Positions 8,987 to 17,625 are shown, numbered from the stretch's first letter. The stretch is 64,000 nucleotides of DNA from Thermococcus nautili (GCF_000585495.1 NZ_CP007264.1:496001-560000), one strand, 5' to 3'. Notes: a model not told the origin generated them from the letters alone. Numbers and translations are program-made.

Positions 8987-9682
8987 GTGCGTAATCTTCT
9001 ACCCTTCTTCACGCGGATTCCGGTCAAAGGTGACTTCGAGAGGGTTAAAAATGAGCTCTGGGCTCTCCCGCTGTTGGCGCCCCTAACGTCGGCCCTGGCG
9101 ACGCTCGTTCTTTACCTGAAACTCCCACTGAGCAACGTCTTAGCCCTCCTATCCCTCTACCTCACGATAGGCCTCCTCCACCTTGACGGTTTGGCTGACT
9201 GGGCCGACGGGGTTATGGTCAAGGGAGACCGCGAGAGAAAGATTAAGGCCATGAAGGACCTCAACACAGGCATAGCCGGGATTTTCGCCGTCGTCATGGT
9301 TCTCTTCCTGCAGGTTTACTCCCTTCCCTTCCTCCCGTTCTACGCACTCTACTTGGCTGAGCTGAACTCCAAGTTCGCCATGCTCTTCGCCCTCGCAACT
9401 AAAAAGCCCCTCGGTCGGGGCCTTGGGGCGTACTTCATGGAGGGCATGAACGGAAGGCAGCTGGCCATCGGAACGGTCCTCTACCTCCTCCTGCTCCTGC
9501 CAATAGTCTATATCGAACCCCTCTCGCTCGCGTCTCTCTTAGGCCTCCTTGCGGGAGCCTACGTCGTTCACCTCTCGCTGGAGAACTTCAGCGGGCTGAA
9601 CGGTGACTGCATCGGGGCTGTGGCAGAGATAACGAGGGCCGGGGCGCTCCTGGGAATGGCGGTGGTTTGGCAAGTGATTTAA
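8987..9682 (+). CDS. cobS: Adenosylcobinamide-GDP ribazoletransferase CobS
   Basis: A 231-residue polytopic membrane protein that joins adenosylcobinamide-GDP with alpha-ribazole (or its phosphate) to complete cobalamin. The N-terminal FFTRIPV and the acidic motif [14 protein letters not shown] are signatures of the CobS/CobV family; a second motif ([18 protein letters not shown]) is near the C-terminus. Six or so hydrophobic segments are visible. The start is GTG at 8987, preceded by GGAGGTG. It follows cobZ immediately, so the two probably form one transcript with the upstream toxin-antitoxin pair. Confidence 0.96.
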   Translation: MRNLLPFFTRIPVKGDFERVKNELWALPLLAPLTSALATLVLYLKLPLSNVLALLSLYLTIGLLHLDGLADWADGVMVKGDRERKIKAMKDLNTGIAGIFAVVMVLFLQVYSLPFLPFYALYLAELNSKFAMLFALATKKPLGRGLGAYFMEGMNGRQLAIGTVLYLLLLLPIVYIEPLSLASLLGLLAGAYVVHLSLENFSGLNGDCIGAVAEITRAGALLGMAVVWQVI

Positions 9683-9714
9683 AGGAAAGACACTAAAGGT
9701 TGAACGGTGGGAGA

Positions 9715-9924
9715 ATGGAGGACATAGAGAAGATATTCACAAAACTCCCCCCAGAGGCGAGAAAAGAGCTGTTGGATTACGCCGAGTTCTTGCTCGCAAA
9801 GTACGGGGCAAGGAAAAGAAAGGGGTTCAGCTTTACTTGGGCGGGGAAGCTGAAGGACGTTAAAATGACATCAGTGGAGCTTCAGCACAGGGCCCTGGAG
9901 TGGCGGAGCGATGTATCTGATTGA
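9715..9924 (+). CDS. DUF2281-like antitoxin
   Basis: A 69-residue protein beginning MEDIEKIFTKLPPEARKELLDYAEFLL, the hallmark helix of DUF2281-type antitoxins (PPE-x-x-x-E-L-x-D-Y/F-x-E-F-L). The C-terminal basic and tryptophan-containing tail would be the toxin-wrapping part. It overlaps the start of the adjacent VapC gene by 14 bases. The ATG at 9715 follows GGTGGGAGA; an in-frame TTG at 9700 is less likely. The gene separates cobS from cobY and is the second TA module in the B12 region. Confidence 0.85.
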   Translation: MEDIEKIFTKLPPEARKELLDYAEFLLAKYGARKRKGFSFTWAGKLKDVKMTSVELQHRALEWRSDVSD

Positions 9925-10291
9925 CACCAACGTTTTCCTTGAAATCCTGTTGGGTCAGAAAAAATCCGAGGTTGCAAAGCGGTTTTTGAGTTCGCACGTT
10001 GGAGACCTTGCAATGAGCGATTTCACGCTTCATTCCATCGGAGTGATTCTTTTCAGGCTCAAGAGGCCAGAGTTATTTTTGGAGTTCATCAACGACACAC
10101 TGCCCAATATCGAAGTTGTAACGCTTCCAACTCCCGACTATCCCCGTGTTGTTGAATTTCACGAAAAGTACGGACTCGACTTCGATGATGCTTACCAGTG
10201 CGCAGTCGCAACGACTCATGGTCTAACAATCGTAACCATGGACGAAGACTTCAGAAAGGCTCCCTACGCAGTTAAAGTAATTTTTCTCTGA
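9911..10291 (+). CDS. vapC: VapC-type PIN-domain ribonuclease toxin
   Basis: A 126-residue PIN protein. MYLIDTNVFLEILLG provides the N-terminal aspartate D5, LDFDDAYQCAVA the central acidic pair (about 95-96) and VTMDEDF the C-terminal aspartate, a complete PIN active site. It should be an Mg-dependent endoribonuclease held inactive by the overlapping DUF2281 antitoxin. It ends 15 bases before cobY. Codon use looks like that of its neighbours, so any insertion of the pair into the cob genes is not recent by this measure. Confidence 0.9.
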   Translation: MYLIDTNVFLEILLGQKKSEVAKRFLSSHVGDLAMSDFTLHSIGVILFRLKRPELFLEFINDTLPNIEVVTLPTPDYPRVVEFHEKYGLDFDDAYQCAVATTHGLTIVTMDEDFRKAPYAVKVIFL

Positions 10292-10306
10292 TTCAGGGGA
10301 TTGCCG

Positions 10307-10846
10307 ATGATAATCATCATGGCCGGCGGGCGTTCGAGCAGAATGGGGCGGGAAAAGCCCGTCCTGAAAGTGGGCGGAGTGCCGATGCTACTCCGCGTTT
10401 ATAGCGAGGCCAAAAAGGTCGGTGAGACAGTTGTCGCCCTCTCAAAAAATGCGCCGAAAACGAGGGAGCTATGCCTCCACGAGGGGATTCCCTTCGTTGA
10501 GACGCCGGGAAGGGACTACGTTGAGGACGTTAAGTGGCTCCTCCGCAAGTTCGGGCCATTTATCAGCGTCTCCGCGGATTTGCCCTTCGTCAAGGCGAGC
10601 GACATAGCGCGGATTTCAAAGGCCTTTGATAGAAAAACGAGCCTGACTGGAGTTTTACCGCTAAAGCTGGTTCCGAAGGATTTGAAGCCCGTCGTTTACA
10701 GGGGCTACGTGATAGTTGGCTTAAACGCCGTCGGAACCGATGGCGAGAGGTTCTTCGAGCTGAGAAACCCGTTGCTCGCTTTGAACGTCAACACGCCGGA
10801 AGAGTTAAAGCTCGCGGAGAGGATAGCGGGGCTGGTGGGAAGATGA
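10307..10846 (+). CDS. cobY: Adenosylcobinamide-phosphate guanylyltransferase CobY
   Basis: A 179-residue nucleotidyltransferase starting MIIIMAGGRSSRMG, the GTP-binding loop of the MobA/CobY fold, with EKPVLKVGGVPML following. CobY is the archaeal, non-homologous replacement for bacterial CobU and transfers GMP from GTP to adenosylcobinamide phosphate. MobA is the other option, but the short length and the cobS/cobQ/cobT neighbours favour CobY. ATG 10307 is preferred over TTG 10301 because AGGGG lies at the right spacing. Its stop overlaps the next gene by 4 bases. Confidence 0.9.
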   Translation: MIIIMAGGRSSRMGREKPVLKVGGVPMLLRVYSEAKKVGETVVALSKNAPKTRELCLHEGIPFVETPGRDYVEDVKWLLRKFGPFISVSADLPFVKASDIARISKAFDRKTSLTGVLPLKLVPKDLKPVVYRGYVIVGLNAVGTDGERFFELRNPLLALNVNTPEELKLAERIAGLVGR

Positions 10847-11055
10847 GGGGGAGCGAGGTTAAGGGAGCGGTAGCGTTCGTCATCTTCCTGGCGCTCGCCG
10901 TGCTGTTCCTCCTTGGTTTCCTGCTCTTTGCGGTGGTTTTAATCGCGGTTGGCCTGCTGGTCTTCATCGGGTTCTACATATACATTCGCCTGAAGCTCTG
11001 GTGGGTGAGGAGGCATCCGCCGAAGGAGCTTGAGAGGCCGGAGGATTATTTTTGA
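10843..11055 (+). CDS. Small membrane protein
   Basis: A 70-residue protein with two closely spaced hydrophobic segments (about residues 9-30 and 33-52), then a basic cytoplasmic tail ending in [12 protein letters not shown]. Start codon overlaps the cobY stop (ATGA), so it is almost certainly translated with cobY. Its 3' end overlaps the convergent cobQ by 10 bases. I do not recognise the family. Its position suggests an accessory membrane protein near CbiB and CobS, which are also membrane enzymes, but nothing in the sequence shows this. Confidence 0.75.
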   Translation: MRGSEVKGAVAFVIFLALAVLFLLGFLLFAVVLIAVGLLVFIGFYIYIRLKLWWVRRHPPKELERPEDYF

Positions 11056-12503
11056 AGTCCCAGCTCCCCTAAAATCCTCTCAACGTCAAGGTTCTCCTCA
11101 ACAACCCTCGCGAACCTCTCGATTTCTCCCTCGATGCTCCAGCGCTCAACTGAAATCGGCTCAAGGCCCTTCTCCGCCCGCAGAAAGTTGAGGAAGCGCT
11201 CCGTGAAGGCGAAGTTGTGGAATATTCCGTGAAGGTAAGTTCCAAAGGCCCTCTCGCCTATCGCCCCCTCCGGCTCGAAGGCTCTGACGCCGTTGATTGC
11301 CTTAATCACCGAGAACGGCCTTTTTGAGGCGCTCCTTCCGAAGCGTATCTCGTAGCTCTCGACGGCCATTCCTTTAGCGGGTTCCCAGAGGACTTCCGCA
11401 CTCAGGTGGTTCGTCCTCTTGGTTTTCTCGAAGACGGTCTTGGCTGGAAGAAGGCCTATTCCCTCAACGGTTCCGCGCTTGGACTCGATTGTGTCGACAA
11501 TCTTCTCCCCGAGCATCTGGAAGCCGCCGCAGATTCCGACTACAAAGGAACCCTCGCGGTGGGCCTCTATTATCGCGTCCTCAAAGCCCTCCCTCCTCAG
11601 CCATAGCAAATCCTCGACCGTGTTCTTGCTTCCCGGGATTATTATCACGTCCCCCTTGATTTCCTCCGGCCTCGTCACATAGTCAACGCCGTTCGCCCAG
11701 TGCAGGGGCTCGAAGTCGGTAAAGTTGCTTATGTGGGGAAGCTTGATTATCTGTATGTGAAGCTCGCCATTCACTTTGGGGAACTCCGCTAAGGAATCTT
11801 CTTCGGGAAGGCGGTGCTCGACGTAAGGAATAACACCGAGGGTCGGCTTTCCGTAGCGCTTCCCAAGGTAATCAAAGCCCGGCCTTAGGAGAGAAGCGTC
11901 CCCGCGGAACTTGTTGAAGACGAAGCCGATTATTGCGTCCCTTTCCTCCGGTTTCAGAAGCTCCATCGTGCCGACTATTGAGGCAAAGCTTCCTCCCCGG
12001 TCTATGTCGGTAACGAGGATTCCCTTCGCCTTTGCGTGGAGCATGACGCGCGTGTTGGCTATGTCGTAGTCCCAGAGGTTAATCTCGACAGGACTGCCGG
12101 CCCCTTCAATTATGACGAGGTCGTGGTTCTCCTTCAGCTCGTCCAGAACGGCCATCACCTTCCTGAAGAGTTCCTCCTTCCGCGAGAGCATGTATTCGCG
12201 AGCTGAGACGCTCCCAATCGGCTTCCCCATGAAAACGACCTGGCTCCTCATATTTCCTTCGGGCTTGAGCAGAATCGGGTTGAACCTAACGCTCGGCTTT
12301 TTCCTGCACGCTATCGCCTGCAGATACTGTGCCCTGCTTATCTCCCCTCCTTCAATGCTCGGGGCCGAGTTCAGGCTCATGTTCTGGCTCTTGAAGGGAA
12401 CGACGTCGTAGCCGAGGTTCGAGAAAATCCTGCATAAGGCAGTAACGAGGAGCGACTTGCCTGCTCCCGAGGACGTTCCGAGGACCATTAGCGCTTTTCC
12501 CAT
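11046..12503 (-). CDS. cobQ: Cobyric acid synthase CobQ/CbiP
   Basis: A 485-residue glutamine amidotransferase that amidates the b, d, e and g side chains of adenosylcobyrinic a,c-diamide to give cobyric acid. The N-terminal P-loop of the dethiobiotin-synthetase fold is GTSSGAGKS at residues 9-17. The C-terminal triad-type glutaminase has [12 protein letters not shown] with the nucleophilic cysteine, and a later YLHGIFHN with the histidine. The ATG at 12503 was chosen because GGGGTTGGAG precedes it; the in-frame TTG at 12515 would remove that signal. Convergent with cobY and divergent from cobT. Confidence 0.96.
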   Translation of the reverse strand: MGKALMVLGTSSGAGKSLLVTALCRIFSNLGYDVVPFKSQNMSLNSAPSIEGGEISRAQYLQAIACRKKPSVRFNPILLKPEGNMRSQVVFMGKPIGSVSAREYMLSRKEELFRKVMAVLDELKENHDLVIIEGAGSPVEINLWDYDIANTRVMLHAKAKGILVTDIDRGGSFASIVGTMELLKPEERDAIIGFVFNKFRGDASLLRPGFDYLGKRYGKPTLGVIPYVEHRLPEEDSLAEFPKVNGELHIQIIKLPHISNFTDFEPLHWANGVDYVTRPEEIKGDVIIIPGSKNTVEDLLWLRREGFEDAIIEAHREGSFVVGICGGFQMLGEKIVDTIESKRGTVEGIGLLPAKTVFEKTKRTNHLSAEVLWEPAKGMAVESYEIRFGRSASKRPFSVIKAINGVRAFEPEGAIGERAFGTYLHGIFHNFAFTERFLNFLRAEKGLEPISVERWSIEGEIERFARVVEENLDVERILGELGLQK

Positions 12504-12557
12504 CTCCAACCCCAAAGCCTATAAGCGGGACTGGATAAAAACTCCACGGTGGTTGGA

Positions 12558-13559
12558 ATGGAGAGCCTCTTCCTTCTCGTCCTGGGCAACACCGAGATAA
12601 GCACCGTGCCGGGGATAAGCGTTGCCGGAGCGACGCCGGAGCTGACGAAGCTGACGCCGGTGGCCGACGCGGAGTACCTCTTCCACGAGAAGCCCCTGAC
12701 TATTGACGTGATTCCCATAACGCCCGAAGGCCATCCAACGCCGGCCATAATCACCAAAGCCGCGAGGGAGCTTGCGGAGTTCCCGGTCCTCGTCGTCAGG
12801 GGAGGAACATATTTAGCCCCTCTCGTCCCGCACGTCCACATCAGCGACGCCGTCGGGCGGGACTTCAGGAAGGAGCCTGCACTTCCCGAGTTCGGCGATA
12901 TAATCAAGCGCGCCAAGCTCTTCGGCGAGGAACTGAACAAGACGCCGGTGAAGGAGCTCGTAATCGGAGAATCGACGCCGGGAGGGACGACAACTGCTCA
13001 GGCCGTCCTATGGGCGCTCGGCTACGAGGCGAGAACCAGCTCGGCCTCACCGGACAACCCGCAGAGCCTGAAGGAGAAGGTCATCGCCGAAGCGTTCAAA
13101 AGGGCAGGAGTTGAGAAAGGTCAGCTGAAGGACAACCCCCTCGAAGCCCTCAGGCAGTTCGGCGACCCTATGATGGCCACCGTAATCGGCATTGCGCTCG
13201 GCTTTAGGAAGGATATCGTTTTAGCGGGCGGGACGCAGATGCTGGCAGTTTCGGCGCTCCTTAAGGCCCTCGGCGAGGATTTAAGCAGGTTCATGATTGC
13301 CACGACCAGGTGGGTCGTGAATGACAAGAGCGCAACCTTCATCGAGACCGCGAAGGAAATCGGGATAGTGACATATTCGGCCGATTTGGACTTCTCGAAG
13401 AGCGAATTCAAGGGATTGAGAGACTACGAGAGGGGCTACGTCAAGGAAGGCGTTGGAGCAGGAGGGGCGACGTGGCTGGCAGTTAAGGCCGGCTTCTCAC
13501 CAGAAGATGTCAGCGCGAAGGTCGAGGAGCTGTACAGAAGGCTCATGGAGATGAAGTGA
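12558..13559 (+). CDS. cobT: Archaeal CobT-type nicotinate-nucleotide phosphoribosyltransferase
   Basis: A 333-residue protein of the archaeal CobT-like family (TIGR00303, MJ1598-type), which activates the lower-ligand base by transferring phosphoribose from nicotinate mononucleotide. Recognisable blocks are [39 protein letters not shown], and a C-terminal glycine-rich [12 protein letters not shown]. The ATG at 12558 follows CGGTGGTTGGA; a GTG at 12549 lies within the ribosome-binding site. Together with cobY, cobS and cobZ it completes the nucleotide-loop pathway. Confidence 0.9.
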   Translation: MESLFLLVLGNTEISTVPGISVAGATPELTKLTPVADAEYLFHEKPLTIDVIPITPEGHPTPAIITKAARELAEFPVLVVRGGTYLAPLVPHVHISDAVGRDFRKEPALPEFGDIIKRAKLFGEELNKTPVKELVIGESTPGGTTTAQAVLWALGYEARTSSASPDNPQSLKEKVIAEAFKRAGVEKGQLKDNPLEALRQFGDPMMATVIGIALGFRKDIVLAGGTQMLAVSALLKALGEDLSRFMIATTRWVVNDKSATFIETAKEIGIVTYSADLDFSKSEFKGLRDYERGYVKEGVGAGGATWLAVKAGFSPEDVSAKVEELYRRLMEMK

Positions 13560-13621
13560 GTTCCCGCAGGAGTTCAGCTTTTATTTATCCAGCTTTTCCG
13601 ACTTTTGTAAGGTTAGAAACG

Positions 13622-13834
13622 TCAGTACTCAAACTCATAGTCTCTCTCACTCATCTCGCGGATTACCTCTGTTATATCCTTCACGTCCTCTTCGACCTTC
13701 AGTTCCTCCTCCGCGAGTCGAATTAGGTCCTCAAGGGTTACCCTGCCCTTTCGAATCTCCTTCAGCCGTATTTTCAGCAGGAGGTTCTGTGCGTCGAGGA
13801 ACAGCTTCTCTACCTGAGCCTCAACGTCCTCCAT
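13622..13834 (-). CDS. Small acidic helical protein, unknown
   Basis: A 70-residue protein, strongly charged and probably all helical, with pattern EAQVEKLFLDAQNLLLKIRLKE and a C-terminal acidic half. GGTGAGAGA before ATG supports expression. It resembles a solitary antitoxin in size and composition, but no partner toxin is adjacent, so I leave the function open. It is convergent with cobT and lies downstream of a membrane-protein gene on the same strand. Confidence 0.65.
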   Translation of the reverse strand: MEDVEAQVEKLFLDAQNLLLKIRLKEIRKGRVTLEDLIRLAEEELKVEEDVKDITEVIREMSERDYEFEY

Positions 13835-13900
13835 TCTCTCACCGGTCCTAATAGGAACCGAAACTATTTAACCCTTCCCGCATCACGGAAGCACGGCACT

Positions 13901-14269
13901 TCAAACCCCCGGTTCCCCCGCGCGCTCCTTCTTCAGGGCGTCCATCGCGTGGATAAGCACGAAGGCGAGGGTAGAGACGACGGCCACACCGACGGCCGGC
14001 TGGGAGCGCTTCGCGAGGAGGGCCGCGGGAATGGCAAAGGCGTAGAGAAGGGCAACGTCGAGGAGTGCCTTCTTCAGGTGTAGCTTCCGCCCAACGAGCG
14101 CGCCGATGTTGATGAGGATGTATCCTACCGCAAGTATCGTGCCGGCGTAGAGGGGAAGCAGGGCAATGCCTCTGCTTGAGCCCACGAGGTAGTAGAAGAT
14201 TGCTCCGATGGCGATTGCTCTCGCGACGTTCACCAGTAACCGCCGCAAATGTCCCCACCAACGAAGCAC
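13901..14269 (-). CDS. Small integral membrane protein, unknown
   Basis: A 122-residue protein with four hydrophobic segments (about 15-32, 36-57, 66-84 and 90-108) and basic ends. No family recognised. The frame opens with GTG at 14269, but a TATA-like TTTAAATAC lies only about 20 bp upstream, so translation may start at GTG 14233 instead. Its neighbours are cbiZ upstream on the same strand and the 70-residue acidic protein downstream; co-transcription is possible but not shown. Confidence 0.65.
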   Translation of the reverse strand: MLRWWGHLRRLLVNVARAIAIGAIFYYLVGSSRGIALLPLYAGTILAVGYILINIGALVGRKLHLKKALLDVALLYAFAIPAALLAKRSQPAVGVAVVSTLAFVLIHAMDALKKERAGEPGV

Positions 14270-14324
14270 TACTAAATAAAGTATTTAAATCTTTCCTTAG
14301 GTAGTAGGGCTTGACGGTGAGGCC

Positions 14325-14912
14325 TCAACATCTCGTCCTCTCCCACTTTCTTACGCTCTCCTCAAGCGCCCCCCTGACCGCCCTGCCGATGCTTATGCCG
14401 AGCTTCGTCGCCGTTCCAGCCCACTCCGTTTCGCCCTCGAATGCGAAAACCCCGATGCCGTCGCTCGTCGTCCCTGTGGCGCTGTATCCGAGGCTCAGGA
14501 GGGTGTAGGTTTTTGCCTCAGTTGCCGTCATTATCGCGTTCGCCATCGCGCCGACCGTAAGGCCCTCCTCGATGACGAGGGCGACGTTTATCGTCCCAGG
14601 CTCCCACGGTGGTGGCTCTTCGCCTGCTATTGCCGGGTTTGTGATTCCTGCGGTAATGTAGGCTGTAACGTTCCCGCTTCTTGAAACCGAGAGCACTTTG
14701 CCGATGTCCGCGGCCGTCATGAAGCCGACGAAGTTTTTCAAACCGTTTTCGCGCTCGAAGGCGAGGCAGTCGGCTTTGTAGTCGCCGGAGTAGTTCTTTG
14801 GAACCTTCATGAAGAAGAAGCCGTTTGCTCGGGTTAGACCTCCCCTATGGGGCGCGTTGCTGAGGGAGAGCATCAGCTCATCGAAGGGCAGGATGAAGTG
14901 GTTGGGCGCCAT
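14325..14912 (-). CDS. cbiZ: Adenosylcobinamide amidohydrolase CbiZ
   Basis: A 195-residue enzyme that cleaves the aminopropanol amide of adenosylcobinamide to give adenosylcobyric acid, allowing salvage of external cobinamide through CbiB. The diagnostic segments are present: LSNAPHRGGL, TAADIGKV, TAGITNPAIAGE and YSATGTTSDGIGVF, the last being the most conserved CbiZ block. Length is usual for an unfused archaeal CbiZ. A TATA box (GGTTATATC, near 14940) lies about 25-30 bp before the ATG and no Shine-Dalgarno is seen, so the mRNA may be nearly leaderless. It ends the cluster of cobalamin genes. Confidence 0.93.
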   Translation of the reverse strand: MAPNHFILPFDELMLSLSNAPHRGGLTRANGFFFMKVPKNYSGDYKADCLAFERENGLKNFVGFMTAADIGKVLSVSRSGNVTAYITAGITNPAIAGEEPPPWEPGTINVALVIEEGLTVGAMANAIMTATEAKTYTLLSLGYSATGTTSDGIGVFAFEGETEWAGTATKLGISIGRAVRGALEESVRKWERTRC

Positions 14913-15020
14913 GATAATGCCCTAAACCTTGGGAGATATAACCCTTCCTCTGGTGAGGTTAAACGCTTCCATTTGCTGAAAGGTTATTAAGCCAGGCGAA
15001 GATTTTACCCCGGTGGTAAT

Positions 15021-15536
15021 ATGGGCGTTGAGGAGCACAAGAGAAAGGCACCCAAGAAGTTCCGCTTTGCTGTCATAACTGTGAGCGACACCGCGAGCAG
15101 GGGCGAGAAGGAGGATAAAAGCGGGAAGTTCCTCATCGAGGAGCTGGAGAAGGCGGGACACGAGCGGGTTCTCTACAGGGTCGTGCCGGACGAGAAGATG
15201 GCGATAATCGGGGCGGTCGTTGAGGCCTTCGAGAGGGGAGCAGAAGTCGTCGTTACCTCCGGCGGAACGGGGATAGCGAGCAGGGACGTGACGATAGAGA
15301 GCCTGAGGCCTCTTTTCGATAAGGAGCTAACGGGCTTTGGTGAAATCTTCAGGCTGATGAGCTACGAGGAGATAGGCACGGCCGCAGTCATGACGAGGGC
15401 AACTGCGGGCGTCATCAGGAGCTCGGGAAGGGTGATGGCGGTCTTCTGCCTCCCTGGAAGCCTTGGAGCCGCGAAGACCGGAATAAAGATTATCCTCAAG
15501 GAGGCCGGCCACGTCCTCAAGCACGGGAGGGAGTAA
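15021..15536 (+). CDS. moaB: Molybdopterin adenylyltransferase-type protein MoaB
   Basis: A 171-residue MoCF-fold protein. Visible motifs are VSDTASRGEKEDKSG near residue 20, TSGGTGIASRD in the middle (nucleotide-binding TGGTG-type loop) and FCLPGSLGAAKTG near the end. Members adenylate molybdopterin before metal insertion; in Thermococcales the metal is mostly tungsten. GGTGGTAAT precedes the ATG. It lies about 330 bases before moeA, the partner that inserts the metal, with a decayed toxin-antitoxin pair in between. Confidence 0.94.
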   Translation: MGVEEHKRKAPKKFRFAVITVSDTASRGEKEDKSGKFLIEELEKAGHERVLYRVVPDEKMAIIGAVVEAFERGAEVVVTSGGTGIASRDVTIESLRPLFDKELTGFGEIFRLMSYEEIGTAAVMTRATAGVIRSSGRVMAVFCLPGSLGAAKTGIKIILKEAGHVLKHGRE

Positions 15537-15577
15537 CCTTATAGCTTGTTACTCCGTATCCCCGAAGGGTGAAGCTG

Positions 15578-15718
15578 ATGGAGAGCGTTAATGATGTTAA
15601 GAAACACGTTCCCCCGAAGGACGAGAGAGTAAAGGCCCTTCGAAAGTTGCGGGGGGCACTTGGAACGTTCGACGAGGAGACGATTCAGTGGGCCATTCGG
15701 GAGGCTGAGGAGATTTGA
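15578..15718 (+). CDS. Short antitoxin-like protein (46 residues), probably a vapB remnant
   Basis: An ATG at 15578 preceded by GAAGGGTGAAGCTG opens a 46-codon frame rich in Lys, Glu and Arg, ending IREAEEI. The C-terminal pattern (L-R-G-x-L-G-x-x-D-E-E-T-I-x-x-A-I-R-E-A-E) is like the toxin-binding tail of VapB antitoxins. The normal N-terminal DNA-binding half is short or missing. It is directly followed by the C-terminal piece of a PIN toxin. Probably non-functional, though a small peptide could still be made. Confidence 0.5.
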   Translation: MESVNDVKKHVPPKDERVKALRKLRGALGTFDEETIQWAIREAEEI

Positions 15719-15864
15719 AGGACGTTGTCTTCATGGAGAAATATCACCTAATGCCCTCCGATGCCCAGATAGTTCTCACCTGCAAGAGCTACGGCATTGA
15801 TAAGATTGCAACCTTTGATTCCGACTTTATGAGAGTTGATTTTCTCAAAGTCTTGGGGGTGTGA
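15715..15864 (+). pseudogene. C-terminal fragment of a VapC (PIN) toxin
   Basis: The frame encodes about 49 residues containing LMPSDAQIVLTCKSYGI and IATFDSDF, which align by eye with the last 50 residues of the intact VapC at 57915-58367 (LMPRDAQIVATCLLNGI, IATFDNDF). The N-terminal half with the first catalytic aspartate is absent, so a deletion has removed roughly 90 codons. It overlaps the end of the antitoxin-like frame, as in a normal vapBC pair, and ends three bases before the ATG of moeA. Dead as a nuclease. Confidence 0.7.
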
Positions 15865-15866
15865 AA

Positions 15867-17057
15867 ATGAGAGAATTCAAGCGCCTCACTCCCTACAGAG
15901 AGGCACTGAAGTTGCTCCTCGACGACCTGAATGAGATTGGGGAAACCGAGGAAGTTCCGCTGGAAGAGGCTCTCGGCAGAGTTCTGGCTGAGGATATAGT
16001 TTCGCCGATAGACAGCCCACCCTTTGACCGTTCGGCAGTTGACGGCTACGCCCTCCGCGCAGAGGACACCTTCCCCGCGAGGGAATACAATCCTGTGGAG
16101 TTGATGGTCGTTGACGAGATTGTCGCCGGCGAGGAAAGTAAAGCGAAAGTGGAACCCGGGACGGCGGTAAAGCTCATGACAGGCTCGAAGATGCCCGAGG
16201 GAGCGAACGCGGTTCTGATGCAGGAGATGGCAGAGCGCGAGGGAGACGTGATAAGGGTTCTCCGCCCCGTTGCTCCGGGCCAGAACGTTGCCTTCGCCGG
16301 CGAGGACGTGAAGAAGGGGGAGGTAATCCTGCGGAAGGGACAGGTTCTCAGGCCTCAAGACTTGGCACTCCTCAAGAGCGTGGGTTTCAGGACTGTTAAG
16401 GTCAGGAGGAAGCCCCGGGTTGGGATAATCGTAACCGGCGACGAGCTGATTGAGGAGTTCGACGAGGAGGCGTTGAAAGCCGGTAAAATCCTCGAGAGCA
16501 ACTCGGTCATGCTGAAGGGCCTCGTGAGGCAGTACTTCGGCGAGCCGGTTTTTTACGGCGTCGTTCCCGACAACGAAGACGCGATAAGGAATGCAATCGA
16601 GAGGGCGAAGGCCGAGAACGACCTCGTGCTCGTCACCGGCGGTTCGGCCTTTGGAGACAGGGACTTCGCCCACAGGTTCGTTAACCTGCTCTTCCACGGG
16701 ACGACGATAAAGCCGGGCCGGCCGATAGGCTACGGCGAGAGGGTCTTCATAATGAGCGGCTATCCCGTGGCGGTCTTTGCGCAGTTCCACCTTTACGTCA
16801 AGCACGCCCTGGCGAAGCTCGTTGGGGTGAGGAACTATGAGGTTCGCGTTAAGGCAACGCTAACCGACAGGATTCCCAGCCAGCTTGGAAGGCACGAGTT
16901 CGTCAAGGTCTGGTACGAGAACGGAAGGGCAAGGCCTATCAGGAAGAAAGGTAGCGGGATAATAAGCTCGCTCGTTGAGAGCAACGGGTACGTGGAAATC
17001 CCGGAGGACAGTGAGGGGTATCTCGAGGGAGAAGAGGTTTGGGTAACGTTGTACTAA
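15867..17057 (+). CDS. moeA: Molybdopterin molybdenumtransferase MoeA
   Basis: A 396-residue protein that inserts Mo or W into adenylated molybdopterin. The order of domains is typical: N-terminal PLEEALGRVLAEDI and PPFDRSAVDGYALR, the MoCF-like domain with IIVTGDEL and VTGGSAFGDRDF, FHGTTIKPGRP, and a C-terminal beta domain ending EEVWVTLY. The ATG at 15867 is preferred to GTG 15861, which lies in the end of the PIN remnant. Ends tail to tail with a small minus-strand gene, overlapping by 4 bases. Confidence 0.95.
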   Translation: MREFKRLTPYREALKLLLDDLNEIGETEEVPLEEALGRVLAEDIVSPIDSPPFDRSAVDGYALRAEDTFPAREYNPVELMVVDEIVAGEESKAKVEPGTAVKLMTGSKMPEGANAVLMQEMAEREGDVIRVLRPVAPGQNVAFAGEDVKKGEVILRKGQVLRPQDLALLKSVGFRTVKVRRKPRVGIIVTGDELIEEFDEEALKAGKILESNSVMLKGLVRQYFGEPVFYGVVPDNEDAIRNAIERAKAENDLVLVTGGSAFGDRDFAHRFVNLLFHGTTIKPGRPIGYGERVFIMSGYPVAVFAQFHLYVKHALAKLVGVRNYEVRVKATLTDRIPSQLGRHEFVKVWYENGRARPIRKKGSGIISSLVESNGYVEIPEDSEGYLEGEEVWVTLY

Positions 17058-17263
17058 AGGTCCCCCACCAACATCCCGCTGTCCGGGACCTTTATAATTT
17101 CTCTAACATCCTCTGGAAGTTCTTCAATAATCTCCAATTCTTTTTGGGTAATATCCTGAATTATCTCCATGACCTCGCGCTTTCTCTGTTCCAATATGTC
17201 ATAGACTGGATTATCCCTAAGCCAAGGTATAATTTCTTTAACATTTTGCTCGGGAGGTTTCAT
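17054..17263 (-). CDS. Small charged protein, unknown
   Basis: About 69 residues from ATG 17263 (a longer start at 17281 adds six residues). The protein is rich in Glu, Ile and Lys, with a helical block EQRKREVMEIIQDITQKELEIIEELPEDV. The gene and its upstream flank are clearly more AT-rich than the surrounding genes. It resembles a small regulatory or antitoxin-type protein but I recognise no family. It is convergent with moeA and lies downstream of the H/ACA RNA on the same strand. Confidence 0.5.
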   Translation of the reverse strand: MKPPEQNVKEIIPWLRDNPVYDILEQRKREVMEIIQDITQKELEIIEELPEDVREIIKVPDSGMLVGDL

Positions 17264-17410
17264 AAGACCACTCTCAGTCATGGCATTATCTATTATGCGT
17301 TTCGTATTAATAACATTTTCTGTTCACTTTTTGCACATTAATTTTAGTGGTAAGCAAAAATAGAAAACAAACCAATTAGGAACAGACTTGATAACCGGAA
17401 CAAGCAGCGA

Positions 17411-17625
17411 AATGTCGCCCGCCCGTAACGCCCGCCCTCATCGAAGGCAACGCCACACTCAGGCGGGTTAACCCAGGCGGGCGAGAACTGTGCCCGGCCT
17501 GGGTTTCCCGCGGTCATCGTGCTCCGGGACGCGGAAGGCCCTCCCGCGGGGACCTCGCTGAGGCCGGGCTGTAGCCCCCGCATCGCCCCCCGGTTCATTC
17601 TCCCCGGGGTCCTCGCGCGGGGGCA
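17411..17625 (-). ncRNA. Triple-hairpin H/ACA guide RNA
   Basis: A very GC-rich block with no convincing gene. Read on the minus strand it folds as three consecutive hairpins, each with a 8-9 bp lower stem (17624-17617 with 17581-17574; 17569-17561 with 17500-17492; 17483-17476 with 17423-17416), an internal loop, a 6-7 bp upper stem, and an apical K-turn or K-loop with tandem G-A pairs and TGA. Each hairpin is followed by ACA (17572-17570, 17491-17489, 17415-17413). The distance from the upper stem to ACA is exactly 15 nt in all three, the geometry of pseudouridylation guides. A TATA box lies about 25 bp upstream. Multi-hairpin H/ACA RNAs are known in Pyrococcus and Archaeoglobus. Confidence 0.88.

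Noticed and set aside
14913-15020. Possible C/D box RNA before moaB
   Set aside because: CTGA is present but the C-box candidate (GTGAGGT) departs from RTGATGA and no second pair of boxes exists.
17344-17598. An 84-codon open frame through the GC-rich block on the minus strand
   Set aside because: It coincides with the three H/ACA hairpins, has no ribosome-binding site and an implausible composition; the RNA explains the sequence.
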